Positions 35,851 to 46,351 of a stretch of 64,000 nt of DNA are shown here, piece by piece; position 1 is the first letter of the stretch, and each line of letters opens with the position of its first letter. The position numbers and the translations under genes are program-made. The DNA comes from an uncultured bacterium (GTDB lineage: Bacteria; Cyanobacteriota; Vampirovibrionia; Gastranaerophilales; Gastranaerophilaceae). Below the pieces are notes generated by a model. The model had not been told where the DNA came from and ran no database searches. It saw only the letters and a list, made by a program, of their open reading frames with translations. The stretch covers positions 62,001-126,000 of the forward strand of contig CATLLJ010000002.1 of assembly GCA_950022495.1 (NCBI GenBank), given 5' to 3'.

Positions 35851-36392
35851 AGATCCCATTTCCAGCCATAGGTTCTATATAATTCGCCTAAATCATATTT
35901 TGTAATTTCGCGTTTAACATCTATAACCGGATACATAATATTCTTCGGATTTTTAGAATGATCAGCAATCCCAATTGCATGGCCAATTTCATGAAGCATT
36001 GAAGTATAAACGTCGTCTTTTGATAGTGTCATACCACCGGAAGTTTTTAGGGGTATATAAATTACAGCCTTGAGCATTTGGTGCTGTGAGTTATATTTAA
36101 TATCAGTTAAACCTGCAACTCCAGCAGGCAAGCCCGGAAGAATATCGACAAATCTAGCTTCAATATCTGCTTTTTTAGGGTCATTAACATAATAAAAAAT
36201 AACTTTGTTTTTAGTTAATTGAGACCACTCTGCAAACGCATGTTTCATCATTGAGCTTCTGCCAAATCCTGGCTGCACATAAGTATTAAGATGTTTTGGA
36301 TTTGCCCAAGTTTTTTGAACTGCATAAACACAAGAAGCACTGCTAAAAACAATTGTCATTATTACTGTACAAAATATAATAAATCTTTTCAT
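35847..36392 (-). CDS. Secreted matrixin-like metalloprotease 2
   Basis: About 181 residues from the ATG at 36392 (MKRFIIFCTVIMTIVF), which has GGA seven bases upstream, with a signal peptide. The zinc site is 'MLHEIGHAIGIADHSKN': the residue at the third-ligand position is Asp, directly followed by His. The Met-turn is 'NIMYPV'. The body shares 'SMMKHAFAEWSQLTKNKVIF' with the other two copies, a helix before the active-site region. It starts two bases after the stop of the third copy, so the two minus-strand copies are one operon. Confidence 0.85.
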   Translation of the reverse strand: MKRFIIFCTVIMTIVFSSASCVYAVQKTWANPKHLNTYVQPGFGRSSMMKHAFAEWSQLTKNKVIFYYVNDPKKADIEARFVDILPGLPAGVAGLTDIKYNSQHQMLKAVIYIPLKTSGGMTLSKDDVYTSMLHEIGHAIGIADHSKNPKNIMYPVIDVKREITKYDLGELYRTYGWKWDL

Positions 36393-36394
36393 AT

Positions 36395-36949
36395 TTAGTT
36401 CCATCCGTATAATTTTGCAAGATTTTGCAAATCCTGTTTTGTTATTTCTTGTATTTCATCCGCACTCGGATACATAATACTTCTATAATCATTAGAATGA
36501 TTTAAACCTACAGCATGTCCAATCTCATGCAGCATAACCGTGTAAACGATATTGTGGCTTAAAGGTCTGCCATTTTGATCAAAATCTGCAATCCAAATAT
36601 TAGCCCTGTTTACCCCCTTACCGCCGCCATAAGTACTACGGTGCTGAGCCAGCCCGATTGCTCTTTGCAAATCAGCCTTATTGTGGGTGTCAACCTTATC
36701 TACAAAATTAACTTTTATTTTAGCAGTATTCGGAGTATTAACATACCGAAATATTAGTTTGTTATTAGTAACTCTTGACCACTCTGCAAATGCACGTTTC
36801 ATCATTGCTGTCCGTTTATAATTTGGCGGAATATATGTAGTTATATTTTTAGGAGAATAAAACCTTGCAGTTAATTCACCATAAGTTACTTGACTTCCTG
36901 TAAATATAGAAAATATACAAAATAAAAATAGTATAATTATTCTTTTCAT
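36395..36949 (-). CDS. Secreted matrixin-like metalloprotease 3
   Basis: About 184 residues from the ATG at 36949 (MKRIIILFLFCIFSIFTG), with a signal peptide. It has the full metzincin motif HExxHxxGxxH in 'MLHEIGHAVGLNHSNDYRS', and the Met-turn 'SIMYPS'. The helix 'AMMKRAFAEWSRVTNNKLIF' matches the other two members. This copy is therefore the most canonical of the three and the best candidate for an active enzyme. It lacks a recognisable propeptide, which in matrixins usually keeps the enzyme silent. Predicted to be released or surface-attached and to cut extracellular protein. Confidence 0.87.
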   Translation of the reverse strand: MKRIIILFLFCIFSIFTGSQVTYGELTARFYSPKNITTYIPPNYKRTAMMKRAFAEWSRVTNNKLIFRYVNTPNTAKIKVNFVDKVDTHNKADLQRAIGLAQHRSTYGGGKGVNRANIWIADFDQNGRPLSHNIVYTVMLHEIGHAVGLNHSNDYRSIMYPSADEIQEITKQDLQNLAKLYGWN

Positions 36950-37053
36950 AAAATAACTTTCTATAATCTCTCTACACATTTAAAATTATCGACACACTGT
37001 AAAAAAACTTTAGAATAAAATCTTAACACTTATAAAAAGTTTACAAATACAGA

Positions 37054-37083
37054 TTGAAAATATACCTAAAATCGGATTATAAT
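37054..37083 (+). promoter_or_regulatory. Promoter of UvrD-type helicase gene
   Basis: TTGAAA (37054-37059), an 18-base spacer and TATAAT (37078-37083), with the ribosome site GGGAG before the ATG at 37103. Confidence 0.6.
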
Positions 37084-37102
37084 TACACTGGGAGAAAATT
37101 TT

Positions 37103-39106
37103 ATGGCTGATGAAATGATAAAGGCGGAAGAGAATAAGCCGGCACGTAAAAAATACGTGTTAAAAAAACGTGATGCCGTAAAAACAAATTACAAAGTTAA
37201 TTATGAATCTGACCTTAATGATGCACAGTTAGAAGCCGTAAAATCTACAGACGGTCCAATTCTTGTAATCGCCGGAGCCGGCTCAGGTAAAACAAAGACT
37301 TTGACCTATCGTGTTGCACGACTAATTGAAGACGGAACACCTCCGGAAAACATTTTACTGCTAACCTTCACCAAAAAAGCTGCGGCTGAAATGTTATCAA
37401 GGGCGTCCCTTGTTCTGGACAGCCGTTGTGAAAAAGTTGCCGGCGGAACATTCCATTCGTTTTCTAATATAATCTTGCGTAAGTATTCAAAACTTTTAGG
37501 ATTAAAAAACAACTTTACAATTATGGATAGAGCTGACTGCGAAGATATAATCAACCATATTGTCGGGCAGATGTTTCCTAAAAAAGAAAAACGTTTTCCT
37601 AAAAAATCCACAATTCTGGATATGTATTCAAAAAGCATAAACAAAGTTACACCAACAAGACAGATTATTGAAGAAGAGTTTCCGCAATTCCAGCATTGTG
37701 AAGATAAAATTATTGAAATTCACAAGGCTTATGTTGCATATAAAAGAGAGAATTCTGTTTTAGACTATGATGACTTGCTTTTGTATGTAAAATTATTACT
37801 GGAAAATAATGAAGATTTGCGAAAAAGATTATCCAACGAATACAAATATATTATGGTGGATGAATATCAGGATACAAATACTCTGCAAGCTGATGTAATA
37901 AGACTTCTGGCTTCCGAGCATAATAATATTATGGCGGTGGGTGATGACGCACAGAGCATTTATTCATTCCGCGGGGCAAATTACAGAAATATTCTTGATT
38001 TCCCTAAACTATTTAAAAATACAAGAATAATAAAACTTGAACAAAACTACAGAAGTACGCAGAATATTTTAAAATTCACAAATACAATTATTGACCGTGC
38101 ACAAGAAAAATATACAAAAAAATTGTTTTCAAATATTGTATCACCGCAGGTTCCGGCATTGATTTGTGCAAAAGACACCCAGATGGAAGCTGACTTTATA
38201 TGCCAGAGAATACTTGAACTCTTGGATGAAGACGTCAACTTGTCTGACATTTGTGTACTTGCCCGCAATGCAAGAATGTCATATAACCTTGAAATTGAAC
38301 TTTCAAAACGTGCAATTCCATATCAAAAATTCGGCGGTCCAAAGTTTATGGAAACCGCACATATTAAAGATGTGGTAGCCCATTTACGGGTGCTTATAAA
38401 CCCTGATGATGTTATAAGTTTAACCAGAATTTTACTTCTTTTAAGAGGTGTCGGAGCATCTACCGTGAATAATATCATGCCGGTAATAAAAGGACAGCTT
38501 AATCCTGATATCAAACTTCTTCCATCTAACAAAATGCAAAGTTTAAGTCCGCTTTTAAATACTCTTGGCAAAACAAGAGCCAACCTGCCAAAGAAAAAGC
38601 CGTCAGAAATTGTTGAAGAAATAATCAGGTATTATCGTCCGATTTTGAAAGATAAATATGATGATTTTAATAAGCGAGAAAAGGATTTAGACCATTTTGA
38701 ATATCTTTCTACGCAGTATTCAAATCTGGAAGACTTTATAAGCGACTTAGCTCTTGAACCGCCTGATGCAAGTGTTGAAGGTATGTACAAAAACAATTCT
38801 GACGATGAAGCACTTACGATTTCAACAATTCATTCGGCTAAAGGTTTAGAGTGGGACAGTGTATTTATAATCGGTGCTGTTGACGGGCGTTTCCCTAGTG
38901 CATATTCATTTAATTCTCCGGAAGAAATGGATGAAGAGCTTCGATTGATGTACGTCGCAGCAACAAGAGCAAAAAATAATTTATACATAACATATCCCGT
39001 GGATATGTACGATTATTCTATGAACATGGTATTATCAAAACCATCAAGATTTTTAGATAATATTCCTGATGATGTTCTGGAAATTTGGGATATAACAGAA
39101 GAATAA
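37103..39106 (+). CDS. UvrD/PcrA-family ATP-dependent DNA helicase
   Basis: A 667-residue superfamily 1A helicase that unwinds DNA 3' to 5' in repair and replication restart. After a basic N-terminus of about 35 residues come '[20 protein letters not shown]' and Walker A 'GAGSGKT' (58-64), '[11 protein letters not shown]' (motif Ia), 'VDEYQDTN' (motif II), '[14 protein letters not shown]' (motif III), '[12 protein letters not shown]' (motif IV), '[16 protein letters not shown]' (motif V) and '[16 protein letters not shown]' (motif VI). It is shorter than typical PcrA and lacks the C-terminal RNA-polymerase-binding extension. The RNase HI gene follows after 29 bases. Confidence 0.92.
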   Translation: MADEMIKAEENKPARKKYVLKKRDAVKTNYKVNYESDLNDAQLEAVKSTDGPILVIAGAGSGKTKTLTYRVARLIEDGTPPENILLLTFTKKAAAEMLSRASLVLDSRCEKVAGGTFHSFSNIILRKYSKLLGLKNNFTIMDRADCEDIINHIVGQMFPKKEKRFPKKSTILDMYSKSINKVTPTRQIIEEEFPQFQHCEDKIIEIHKAYVAYKRENSVLDYDDLLLYVKLLLENNEDLRKRLSNEYKYIMVDEYQDTNTLQADVIRLLASEHNNIMAVGDDAQSIYSFRGANYRNILDFPKLFKNTRIIKLEQNYRSTQNILKFTNTIIDRAQEKYTKKLFSNIVSPQVPALICAKDTQMEADFICQRILELLDEDVNLSDICVLARNARMSYNLEIELSKRAIPYQKFGGPKFMETAHIKDVVAHLRVLINPDDVISLTRILLLLRGVGASTVNNIMPVIKGQLNPDIKLLPSNKMQSLSPLLNTLGKTRANLPKKKPSEIVEEIIRYYRPILKDKYDDFNKREKDLDHFEYLSTQYSNLEDFISDLALEPPDASVEGMYKNNSDDEALTISTIHSAKGLEWDSVFIIGAVDGRFPSAYSFNSPEEMDEELRLMYVAATRAKNNLYITYPVDMYDYSMNMVLSKPSRFLDNIPDDVLEIWDITEE

Positions 39107-39135
39107 GTTGTAATAATAAAGTAAAAGGACAAAAT

Positions 39136-39618
39136 ATGCTAATTAAAATTTATACAGACGGAGCCTGCTCAGGCAACCCTGGAAAAGGCGGATACGGAAC
39201 AATCCTTATTGCAGAGGATGATAACGGTACCGTACATAAAAAAGAATTAACTCAAGGCTTCAAAGTTACCACTAACAACAGAATGGAACTACTGGCTGCA
39301 ATTGTAGGTTTAGAAGCCTTAAAAAAACCTTGTGACGTTGAATTAACATCAGATTCAAAGTATCTTGTTGATGCATTTAATCAAAAATGGGTTGACGGCT
39401 GGATAAAAAAAGGCTGGAAAGGGGCAAATAAACAGCCTGTAAAAAATCAAGATTTATGGAAAAGACTTTTAAAAGCAAAAGAACCCCACAACGTCAAATT
39501 TATCTGGGTGAAAGGGCATGCAGGACATGAATTTAATGAAAGATGCGACCAATTAGCCGTACAATCAGCTAATAGCGACAATCTTCTGGATGATACAGGG
39601 TGTTTAACCGCTAATTAA
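39136..39618 (+). CDS. rnhA: Ribonuclease HI
   Basis: Degrades the RNA strand of RNA-DNA hybrids. About 160 residues, starting at 39136 ([20 protein letters not shown]), where AAAGGACA lies upstream; a longer frame from 39085 would run into the helicase gene and is rejected. The four metal-binding acidic residues are Asp8 (YTDGAC), Glu51 (NRMELLAA), Asp73 (TSDSKYL) and Asp138 (ERCDQLA), and the basic '[18 protein letters not shown]' region is the handle typical of the E. coli type. Placed behind a helicase gene, it fits a role in R-loop or repair metabolism. Confidence 0.95.
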   Translation: MLIKIYTDGACSGNPGKGGYGTILIAEDDNGTVHKKELTQGFKVTTNNRMELLAAIVGLEALKKPCDVELTSDSKYLVDAFNQKWVDGWIKKGWKGANKQPVKNQDLWKRLLKAKEPHNVKFIWVKGHAGHEFNERCDQLAVQSANSDNLLDDTGCLTAN

Positions 39619-39753
39619 GTGGATTTTAAGGATAAAATTATAACGAATTGTTACAGTTGTAGGAAATAACTTTGAAATATTATTATGTTTGTTTTAAGAT
39701 AAAATCCCATAATGAATTGTAAGATATACAAATAATAGACCTCGGGAGATTAA

Positions 39754-40689
39754 ATGAAGATTAATACAAACTTAGCAATGTTAAGTTTCACTAGCAAGAA
39801 ACCTAACCAGGATAGTACGACAAAACCACAACAAGAACAAAAAAAATACGTAGACCCCCTTACAACCTGGCCAATAAGAGGTCTAGGGTACACTAACGAC
39901 GTAGGTATAGCAATTAATGAACTTGCACCTGCTACAGCACGTCTTTTCTGGATTCCAGCATTGATGTACTTTGGTGCAGATATTTATGATAAATATAAAA
40001 ACAAAGGTGATAAATATAAACCAAATCCTGAGCGAGCACTATCACAAGCGGTATTTCAGGCTTGTGCAAGTATTATCTTCCCAGCAATTTTCGGTCACAT
40101 GGGCATGAGTGCATTTTCTCATATTGATAAGATGCGTGGAGAAAAATTGTCAACTAATGCTAAAGAACAGACAATGCGTTTTATAAAAAGCCATACTGCT
40201 TTACATGAAGTACTTGAAGAAGGCAAAGATAGAGATGAAACTCTGAAAAAATTCACTGAAACATTTGATAAATTATTCAAAGCCCACCAAAAAAGTTACA
40301 AAAAGAAAAATGTTCTGGTAAAACTTTATGACACATTATTAGCAAACAGCAAACACGGAGCAATCCCAACATCTAATCACGATGCACTAAGAGAATATGC
40401 AAAAACTGAATTTACAAAAATTCTTGATACCTGCAAAGATACCGAAGTTGCAAAAAATGTTATTGATAAAAAAATATTCAGACTCAAAGCATGGAAATCG
40501 CTTGGTGCATTTACCGCAATTATTTTAGCAGCACAACCGGTTGACCATTTTGTAGAATATGTGGTTAAAAAATTCGTACGTCCTCAAATGGCACGTATAG
40601 TTAACATTACAACTAATAATTCCCATCAAATTAGAATGGATAAATTCGCACAACAACAAGCTGAAGAAAAATCACAAAAAATTATCTAA
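39754..40689 (+). CDS. Lineage-type membrane protein, paralogue C, with F-x-G-like N-terminus
   Basis: A 311-residue protein of unknown function. The N-terminus 'NLAMLSFTSKKPNQ' resembles the hydrophobic-x-F-x-G/S motif of other proteins here, followed by a Gln/Lys-rich linker. Hydrophobic segments lie near residues 60-82, 100-125 and 245-265, separated by a long charged helical region ('ETFDKLFKAHQKSYKKKNVL'). The arrangement of a hydrophobic hairpin, charged middle and C-terminal membrane segment matches the two genes at 2.0-3.2 kb. GGGAG lies before the ATG. Confidence 0.75.
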   Translation: MKINTNLAMLSFTSKKPNQDSTTKPQQEQKKYVDPLTTWPIRGLGYTNDVGIAINELAPATARLFWIPALMYFGADIYDKYKNKGDKYKPNPERALSQAVFQACASIIFPAIFGHMGMSAFSHIDKMRGEKLSTNAKEQTMRFIKSHTALHEVLEEGKDRDETLKKFTETFDKLFKAHQKSYKKKNVLVKLYDTLLANSKHGAIPTSNHDALREYAKTEFTKILDTCKDTEVAKNVIDKKIFRLKAWKSLGAFTAIILAAQPVDHFVEYVVKKFVRPQMARIVNITTNNSHQIRMDKFAQQQAEEKSQKII

Positions 40690-40747
40690 TGATGTTCACA
40701 AAAATGTTTGATAATGTTATTATAAATTTCATATAAGGATAGCGTGT

Positions 40748-41863
40748 ATGAAATTTATGCATTTGGCTGATTTACATATCGGGAGAAGACTCAACGAATT
40801 CTCAATGATAGAAGATCAGAAACATATATTAAACCGGATTATAAATATTGCGGCAGAACAGGAAGTTGAAGGCATAATTATAGCCGGAGATGTATATGAC
40901 AGATCAATTCCTTCAATTGAAGCTATTGAAATCTTTGAAAACTTCATTGAAGAACTGGTCAAATTAAAAATACCTGCTTACATAGTAAGCGGTAACCACG
41001 ATAGCGGCGAAAGATTATCCGCATTTTCAAATTTAATATCACACTCCGGTATACATATCAGCAAAACATACAATGGTAAACTTGAACCGATAATATACAA
41101 GAATACAGCTATCTGGCTTCTACCATTTATACGCCCTGCGGATGTTAGACGTTACCATCCTGATATTGAAATCGGCAATTATGAATATGCAGTGAAAAAA
41201 GTAATTGACACATTAGATATTGATGAGTCTATGACAAACATTATAGTTGCACATCAATTTGTCACAGCAAACGGGAAAGCCCCTGAATTGAGCGACTCTG
41301 AAGTTAGTTCTCTAGGAACACTTGATAACGTAGATTTCAGAGTATTTGATAAATTCGACTATGCAGCACTCGGCCATATTCACAAACCCCAATCCATGGG
41401 CAGAAAAGAAGTGAGATACAGCGGTTCTCCATTAAAATATTCGTTCTCCGAAGTTAATCAAAAAAAATCAGCATCAATTATTGAAATAAATAAAAAACAC
41501 AAAATTAATATTGAGACATATCCGCTTGAACCTCTTCATGATATGCGTGAAATTAAGGGTTCCCTTATTGAACTTTTAAAAGAAGATAAAACCGAAGATT
41601 ATATACATATAACATTAACAGACATGGGGATAATTGATGCAAAAAGCAAACTTGAAACAGTATTTCCCAACATTATGAAACTTGATTTTGAAGAATATGA
41701 CAGCATATTAGACGACAGCAAATCTTTAGAAAAAATAAAAGAAAAAAATATAATAGAATATTTTTGCGAATTCTATAAAAAACAAACAGGGCAAGAAATA
41801 TCAGCACAAAATTTGGAAATGATATCAGAACTATTGGAAAGCAGTCAAGGAGATAACAAATGA
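40748..41863 (+). CDS. sbcD: Exonuclease SbcD
   Basis: The nuclease subunit of the SbcCD (Mre11-Rad50-like) complex, which opens hairpin and protein-blocked DNA ends. The 371 residues contain the metallophosphoesterase motifs in order: 'MHLADLHIGRRLNE' (D-x-H), 'IAGDVYDRSIP' (G-D-x-x-D), 'VSGNHDSGERL' (G-N-H-D), 'IVAHQFV' and 'ALGHIHKPQ' (G-H-x-H). AAGGATAGCGTGT precedes the ATG. Its stop overlaps the sbcC start as ATGA, showing translational coupling of the two subunits. Confidence 0.95.
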   Translation: MKFMHLADLHIGRRLNEFSMIEDQKHILNRIINIAAEQEVEGIIIAGDVYDRSIPSIEAIEIFENFIEELVKLKIPAYIVSGNHDSGERLSAFSNLISHSGIHISKTYNGKLEPIIYKNTAIWLLPFIRPADVRRYHPDIEIGNYEYAVKKVIDTLDIDESMTNIIVAHQFVTANGKAPELSDSEVSSLGTLDNVDFRVFDKFDYAALGHIHKPQSMGRKEVRYSGSPLKYSFSEVNQKKSASIIEINKKHKINIETYPLEPLHDMREIKGSLIELLKEDKTEDYIHITLTDMGIIDAKSKLETVFPNIMKLDFEEYDSILDDSKSLEKIKEKNIIEYFCEFYKKQTGQEISAQNLEMISELLESSQGDNK

Positions 41864-44601
41864 AACCACTAAATATCACAATGAATGCTTTCGGTCCATA
41901 CGCAGGAAAAATTGAAATACCATTTGAAACTCTTGGCGACAACGGCTTATATCTAATAACAGGCGATACCGGAGCCGGCAAAACAACTATTTTTGACGCA
42001 ATAACATTTGCCCTGTACGGAGAAGCCAGCGGAGAATACAGAAAATCTAAATCTTTAAGAAGTGATTTTGCAGAAAAGAAAAATAAAACCTACGTAATTT
42101 TCACATTTTTATGCAAAGGTGAAATCTACACAATTAAACGTATACCGGGCTGTGATGATCATAATGCAGACGTAGAACTTACATTTCCAAACGGAAAAAC
42201 TTTTTCAAAAGAAAAAGAAGTCAAAGAAGAAATAGAAAAACTTATTGGCTTAAATAAAAAACAATTTTCGCAAATTGTTATGATTGCACAGGGCGAATTC
42301 CAGAAATTGCTTAATGCAAAAACCGACGACCGTGTAGAAATTTTCAGAAATATTTTTTCAACAAAACACCTGCAGATTTTTCAGACAAAAATTTACGAAA
42401 AATTTATGAGTATAAATTCTCAATTTACAAAACTCAAAGACAGTCTAAAACAATACATCGGAGAAATTGAATACTCATATAATGCTTCTTTGCAAAATGA
42501 AATTGAAAAATTCAATAAAAACAGCAACATTTACGACATTAAATCTCTAACGGACGAATTAAAAAATCAAATAAAAGAAGATGAAAAATCCAGAAAAAAT
42601 CTGGATAAAGAAAAATCAAAAGTAAAAAAACATTTAGATAAACTAAATAAAGAATCAGGAATTGCAGAGGGTATAGAAAAAACAAAAGCTGAGATAATAA
42701 ATCTTGAAGCTAATATTATTCCGCAGCTCCAACTGGAAGTTAAAATTTCCGAAGAGCATCTCGAAAAATACCAAAAACAAAAACCTCAACAGGACAAACT
42801 AAGTCTTGAAATATCAAAATTAGAAGAAGATTTACCAAAATATCTTGAATTGGAAAATTTAACTAAAGATTTTTCACACATACAAACAACAAAAACCGAA
42901 AATGATTTAAACTTAAAAAACATTGCAGATAAGCTATCCCAAAACAAGTCCGACTTGCTAAAAATTAAAACCCATTTGGAACAGTTGAAAAACATAGAAG
43001 TCGAGCTGGAAAAAGAACAAAACTACAATAAACAAATTCAAGACAGAATAGAAAAAATTAATAATATTTCAGAAGTTTTAGACAAAAAAAATCAAAATGA
43101 AAAAGAACAAGAAAATCTAAAATCTATAACCAATCAAATTAAAAACAATTGGGAAGGAAAAAATAACGAATATACGAGAACCTATAAACTATTTATTGAA
43201 GAACAAGCCGGAATAATTGCACACAATGACCTGCAAACAGGCAAACCGTGCCCCGTGTGCGGTTCAACGGAACACCCTCATCCTGCGAAATTGAAAGACG
43301 AAAGTATTACCCGTGAATACATTACCGCAGTTCAAAAAGAAGAACAAACCCTCAAACAACAGCTGGAATCCAAATTAACAGAAATAGCAAAATTACAAAG
43401 CAAAATTGAACTTCAAGAAAATCTGCTAAAGGAAAATATCACTAAAATATTTTCTGAATATGATGCAGAAAATATCAATGAATTTATAGAAAATAACAAA
43501 CAACTAGAAATTTCTAAACTTGAAATTTCTATGAAAAAACTTGCTGAGCTTGAAAAAGAAAACAATACAAAAAAATCGGAAGAAAAAGAATTAAAAATAC
43601 TAGAAAAAGACATTGATAAAAATGAAACTAAACAAAAAAATCTTCAGCAAGATAATCTAAAATTAGAAAAAGAGATTACAGAATCAAAAACAAAGATAGA
43701 ACTGATAATTTCTAAACTGCAATACAAAGAAGCTCAAACCGCAAAAAATATCTTAAAAGAAAAACGTCTTTTGAAAAAATCATTTGAAGATGAATTTGAA
43801 AAAATTCAAAAAACACAAGTTGAAAATACAAACAAACTTAACACCGCAATAGGCAACCTTGCAGCCTTCAAAAAACAGGCTGAAAATAGTCCTGAATTAG
43901 ACATTGAAGAGATTAAGGCTGACATTGAAAAAACTCAGCTTGAAGAAATTGAACTCCAAAATAAAATTGATGAAATTTTAGAAAGATTATCTCAAAACAC
44001 TCGAGTTAACAACAACATTCTTTCAGCAATCGACAAACTGAATGATACAGAGCAAGAACTTACTACATTGAAATTATTATCAGACACTGCAAACGGCAAA
44101 CTTAACGGTCAATTGAAAATAACTTTTGAACAATACATCCAAACAGCTTATTTTGATTTAATTATTCACGAAGCAAACAAACGATTTGTACCTATGACAA
44201 ATTCTCAATACCGGCTGGAACGAAAAGAAACCAAAAACGGCAACGCAAAAGTCGGACTTGATTTGAATGTATTTGATTATCATACAGGTAAACACCGCAG
44301 CGTAAGCACACTTTCAGGCGGTGAATCTTTTAAAGCATCTTTAGCTCTGGCACTAGGGCTTTCTGATGTTGTACAAAACTATTCCGGAGGTGTCAAAATT
44401 GAAGCGATGTTTATTGACGAAGGATTTGGTTCATTAGACGACAATTCACTTGATCAGGCAATGAATACCCTATATGGATTGACGCAGGGAAACCGCATAG
44501 TTGGAATAATTTCTCACGTCAATGAACTCCGAAACCGCATTGACAAAAAAATCGTCATAACTAAAGGTAAAAACGGAAGTACTGCAGAAATTCAACTGTA
44601 A
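41860..44601 (+). CDS. sbcC: Exonuclease SbcC (Rad50-like ATPase)
   Basis: The 913-residue SMC-like ATPase partner of SbcD. Walker A is 'ITGDTGAGKTTIFDAITFAL' near residues 32-51. Two long coiled coils flank the zinc hook 'GKPCPVCGSTEHPHP' with Cys464 and Cys467, and the C-terminal half carries 'STLSGGESFKASLALALGLS' (ABC signature) and 'MFIDEGFGSLDDNS' (Walker B). The Q-loop 'IAQGEFQKLL' is present. The coiled coils are shorter than in E. coli SbcC. It overlaps sbcD by four bases and ends one base from a convergent glycosyltransferase gene. Confidence 0.95.
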   Translation: MKPLNITMNAFGPYAGKIEIPFETLGDNGLYLITGDTGAGKTTIFDAITFALYGEASGEYRKSKSLRSDFAEKKNKTYVIFTFLCKGEIYTIKRIPGCDDHNADVELTFPNGKTFSKEKEVKEEIEKLIGLNKKQFSQIVMIAQGEFQKLLNAKTDDRVEIFRNIFSTKHLQIFQTKIYEKFMSINSQFTKLKDSLKQYIGEIEYSYNASLQNEIEKFNKNSNIYDIKSLTDELKNQIKEDEKSRKNLDKEKSKVKKHLDKLNKESGIAEGIEKTKAEIINLEANIIPQLQLEVKISEEHLEKYQKQKPQQDKLSLEISKLEEDLPKYLELENLTKDFSHIQTTKTENDLNLKNIADKLSQNKSDLLKIKTHLEQLKNIEVELEKEQNYNKQIQDRIEKINNISEVLDKKNQNEKEQENLKSITNQIKNNWEGKNNEYTRTYKLFIEEQAGIIAHNDLQTGKPCPVCGSTEHPHPAKLKDESITREYITAVQKEEQTLKQQLESKLTEIAKLQSKIELQENLLKENITKIFSEYDAENINEFIENNKQLEISKLEISMKKLAELEKENNTKKSEEKELKILEKDIDKNETKQKNLQQDNLKLEKEITESKTKIELIISKLQYKEAQTAKNILKEKRLLKKSFEDEFEKIQKTQVENTNKLNTAIGNLAAFKKQAENSPELDIEEIKADIEKTQLEEIELQNKIDEILERLSQNTRVNNNILSAIDKLNDTEQELTTLKLLSDTANGKLNGQLKITFEQYIQTAYFDLIIHEANKRFVPMTNSQYRLERKETKNGNAKVGLDLNVFDYHTGKHRSVSTLSGGESFKASLALALGLSDVVQNYSGGVKIEAMFIDEGFGSLDDNSLDQAMNTLYGLTQGNRIVGIISHVNELRNRIDKKIVITKGKNGSTAEIQL

Positions 44602-44602
44602 T

Positions 44603-46279
44603 TTATTTTGTTACAGGCTGAAGATTTCTCACTTCGGCAACCACATCTAGAATTGTATCTTCCCATGAATCAATTGCCTTATTCACAAATGGTTTTACTG
44701 TTGTATACCATACAACATTTTCACCGGTTAAATCAAACCATCTAAATTCAGTCTGCCAGTTAAATAAGCCAAAAGTCTTTTTACCTAAACCGCCGGCAAG
44801 ATTTAAAATACAATTATCGCTGGTTATAACTAAATCCAGACAGTCAATTACAGCGGCAGTATCTGCAAAATCTTTAAACTCTTTTGCAATATTTATAACT
44901 TTATTATTTTTAAATCCATCAAAGCTTGAATCCTCAACACCTTTTGTCAGGCAATATATTTCAACGTTTTCAAGTTCATCAAGCGGTAAAAATTTATCTA
45001 TGGAAATATCCCGGGTTCTATTTCCGTTTGCATTTCCGCTAAAAGAAATACCTATTTTCAATTTTTTCTTATCAAAATATTTTGCTTTAAATTCATCCTT
45101 AATTTCTTCACTGGCTTGAATATACCCGCTGCCTACAGAAAGATTTTCTCTGTTTAATTTTAAAGCCGTAGGAATAGACATTGAAGGAATATAATAATCA
45201 AATTTCAGTTTCTTCAAATCGCCAAGACATTCTGGATAAACTTCAACACCGTAAGGATTTTCTCTAAACAGTTCATACACAGAATCCTGAACCACAAAAA
45301 TAACATGTTTTGCAAGCTGGGTAAGCCTTGTCATATAACCCCACATCAAGAATGTATCGCCAAAGCCCTGCTCGTAATATACAAGCAGAGTTGATTTTGA
45401 AATATCTTTAATGCCATTCCATTCAGGTTTAGTTATCTTTGGAAATCTTGTTGCATTATGTTCTTTTTGAAATCTTGCACCAAAATACTTATGCCATCCT
45501 GCAAAATCTTCATGTTTTAAACAAAAAGCAGCATAATCATACTTATCATCATTATTTAAAACATCCATGTCCAGAATTCTATCCCAGTATTTTTTACCTG
45601 TTTCAAAATCTTCAGCCTTTGATGCCATAATAGTAACATTTTTAGCATACAATTTTACATAAGGTGCCATATCAGAAGCACTTTTAAAACTTTCCAGAGA
45701 TTTCAATAAATGAACCGGACTTCTGCTATTTGAAGAAAATAACTTATTATAATAACAGCCTAAAAAATTATAATCATTTGCATCCGGCGATGCACCTTTT
45801 AGTTCAAGATACTTTTCATAACATTCAACAGATTTGTAATTGTCATCTTTTTTGTCATAAACTTCTGCGAGCATTTTATAAATTTTATAATTATTAGGTG
45901 CGAGAGTTTCCAAATAAGAAACCAACTCGGCAGCCAATGTATACTGTTCAAGATGATTTAAACAATAATAATAATTTTCAATTATCTCTACATCCTGCTG
46001 AACATATTTAAACATTGAGGTATAACAGATTGCAGCATTCGCATAATCTTTTTCGTCATAAAAACTTTTAGCTTTCTGTCCCATTTTATTGAGGAAAAAA
46101 CTGGTAGAAAAAGCTATTTCTTCCTCAACCTGTTGTTTTAATTTTTTATCAGAAGAAAACATTGCCAGATTATTCATATATAGCTCATAATATTTTATAG
46201 CTTCCAAAATATCATCTTGAGCAAGCAGAGAAACCCATACTGTTCTGTTTAATTTTAATAATAAAAAATTATCTATCAT
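44603..46279 (-). CDS. TPR protein with GT41/GT9-like glycosyltransferase domain
   Basis: A 558-residue protein in two parts. Residues 20-280 are helical repeats of TPR type ('AICYTSMFKYVQQDVEIIEN', 'YKIYKMLAEVYDKKDDNYKS'). Residues 295-550 look like a GT-B glycosyltransferase: 'LVYYEQGFGDTFLMWGYMTR', 'KIGISFSGNANGNRTRDISI' and 'AAVIDCLDLVITSDNCILNL' followed by 'AGGLGKKTFGLFNW'. This combination occurs in bacterial TPR-GT proteins related to O-GlcNAc transferase (GT41) and heptosyltransferases (GT9). In 'SDNCILNLAGGLG' the usual T/A-V-x-H is replaced, so the catalytic His may be missing. It could glycosylate protein or cell-wall components; the acceptor is unknown. Confidence 0.75.
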   Translation of the reverse strand: MIDNFLLLKLNRTVWVSLLAQDDILEAIKYYELYMNNLAMFSSDKKLKQQVEEEIAFSTSFFLNKMGQKAKSFYDEKDYANAAICYTSMFKYVQQDVEIIENYYYCLNHLEQYTLAAELVSYLETLAPNNYKIYKMLAEVYDKKDDNYKSVECYEKYLELKGASPDANDYNFLGCYYNKLFSSNSRSPVHLLKSLESFKSASDMAPYVKLYAKNVTIMASKAEDFETGKKYWDRILDMDVLNNDDKYDYAAFCLKHEDFAGWHKYFGARFQKEHNATRFPKITKPEWNGIKDISKSTLLVYYEQGFGDTFLMWGYMTRLTQLAKHVIFVVQDSVYELFRENPYGVEVYPECLGDLKKLKFDYYIPSMSIPTALKLNRENLSVGSGYIQASEEIKDEFKAKYFDKKKLKIGISFSGNANGNRTRDISIDKFLPLDELENVEIYCLTKGVEDSSFDGFKNNKVINIAKEFKDFADTAAVIDCLDLVITSDNCILNLAGGLGKKTFGLFNWQTEFRWFDLTGENVVWYTTVKPFVNKAIDSWEDTILDVVAEVRNLQPVTK

Positions 46280-46351
46280 ATAATATACCTCATTACAATT
46301 GTATATTAATTGACAGATAATTTAGTCATTCAAATAATTGATTTAATAAAA

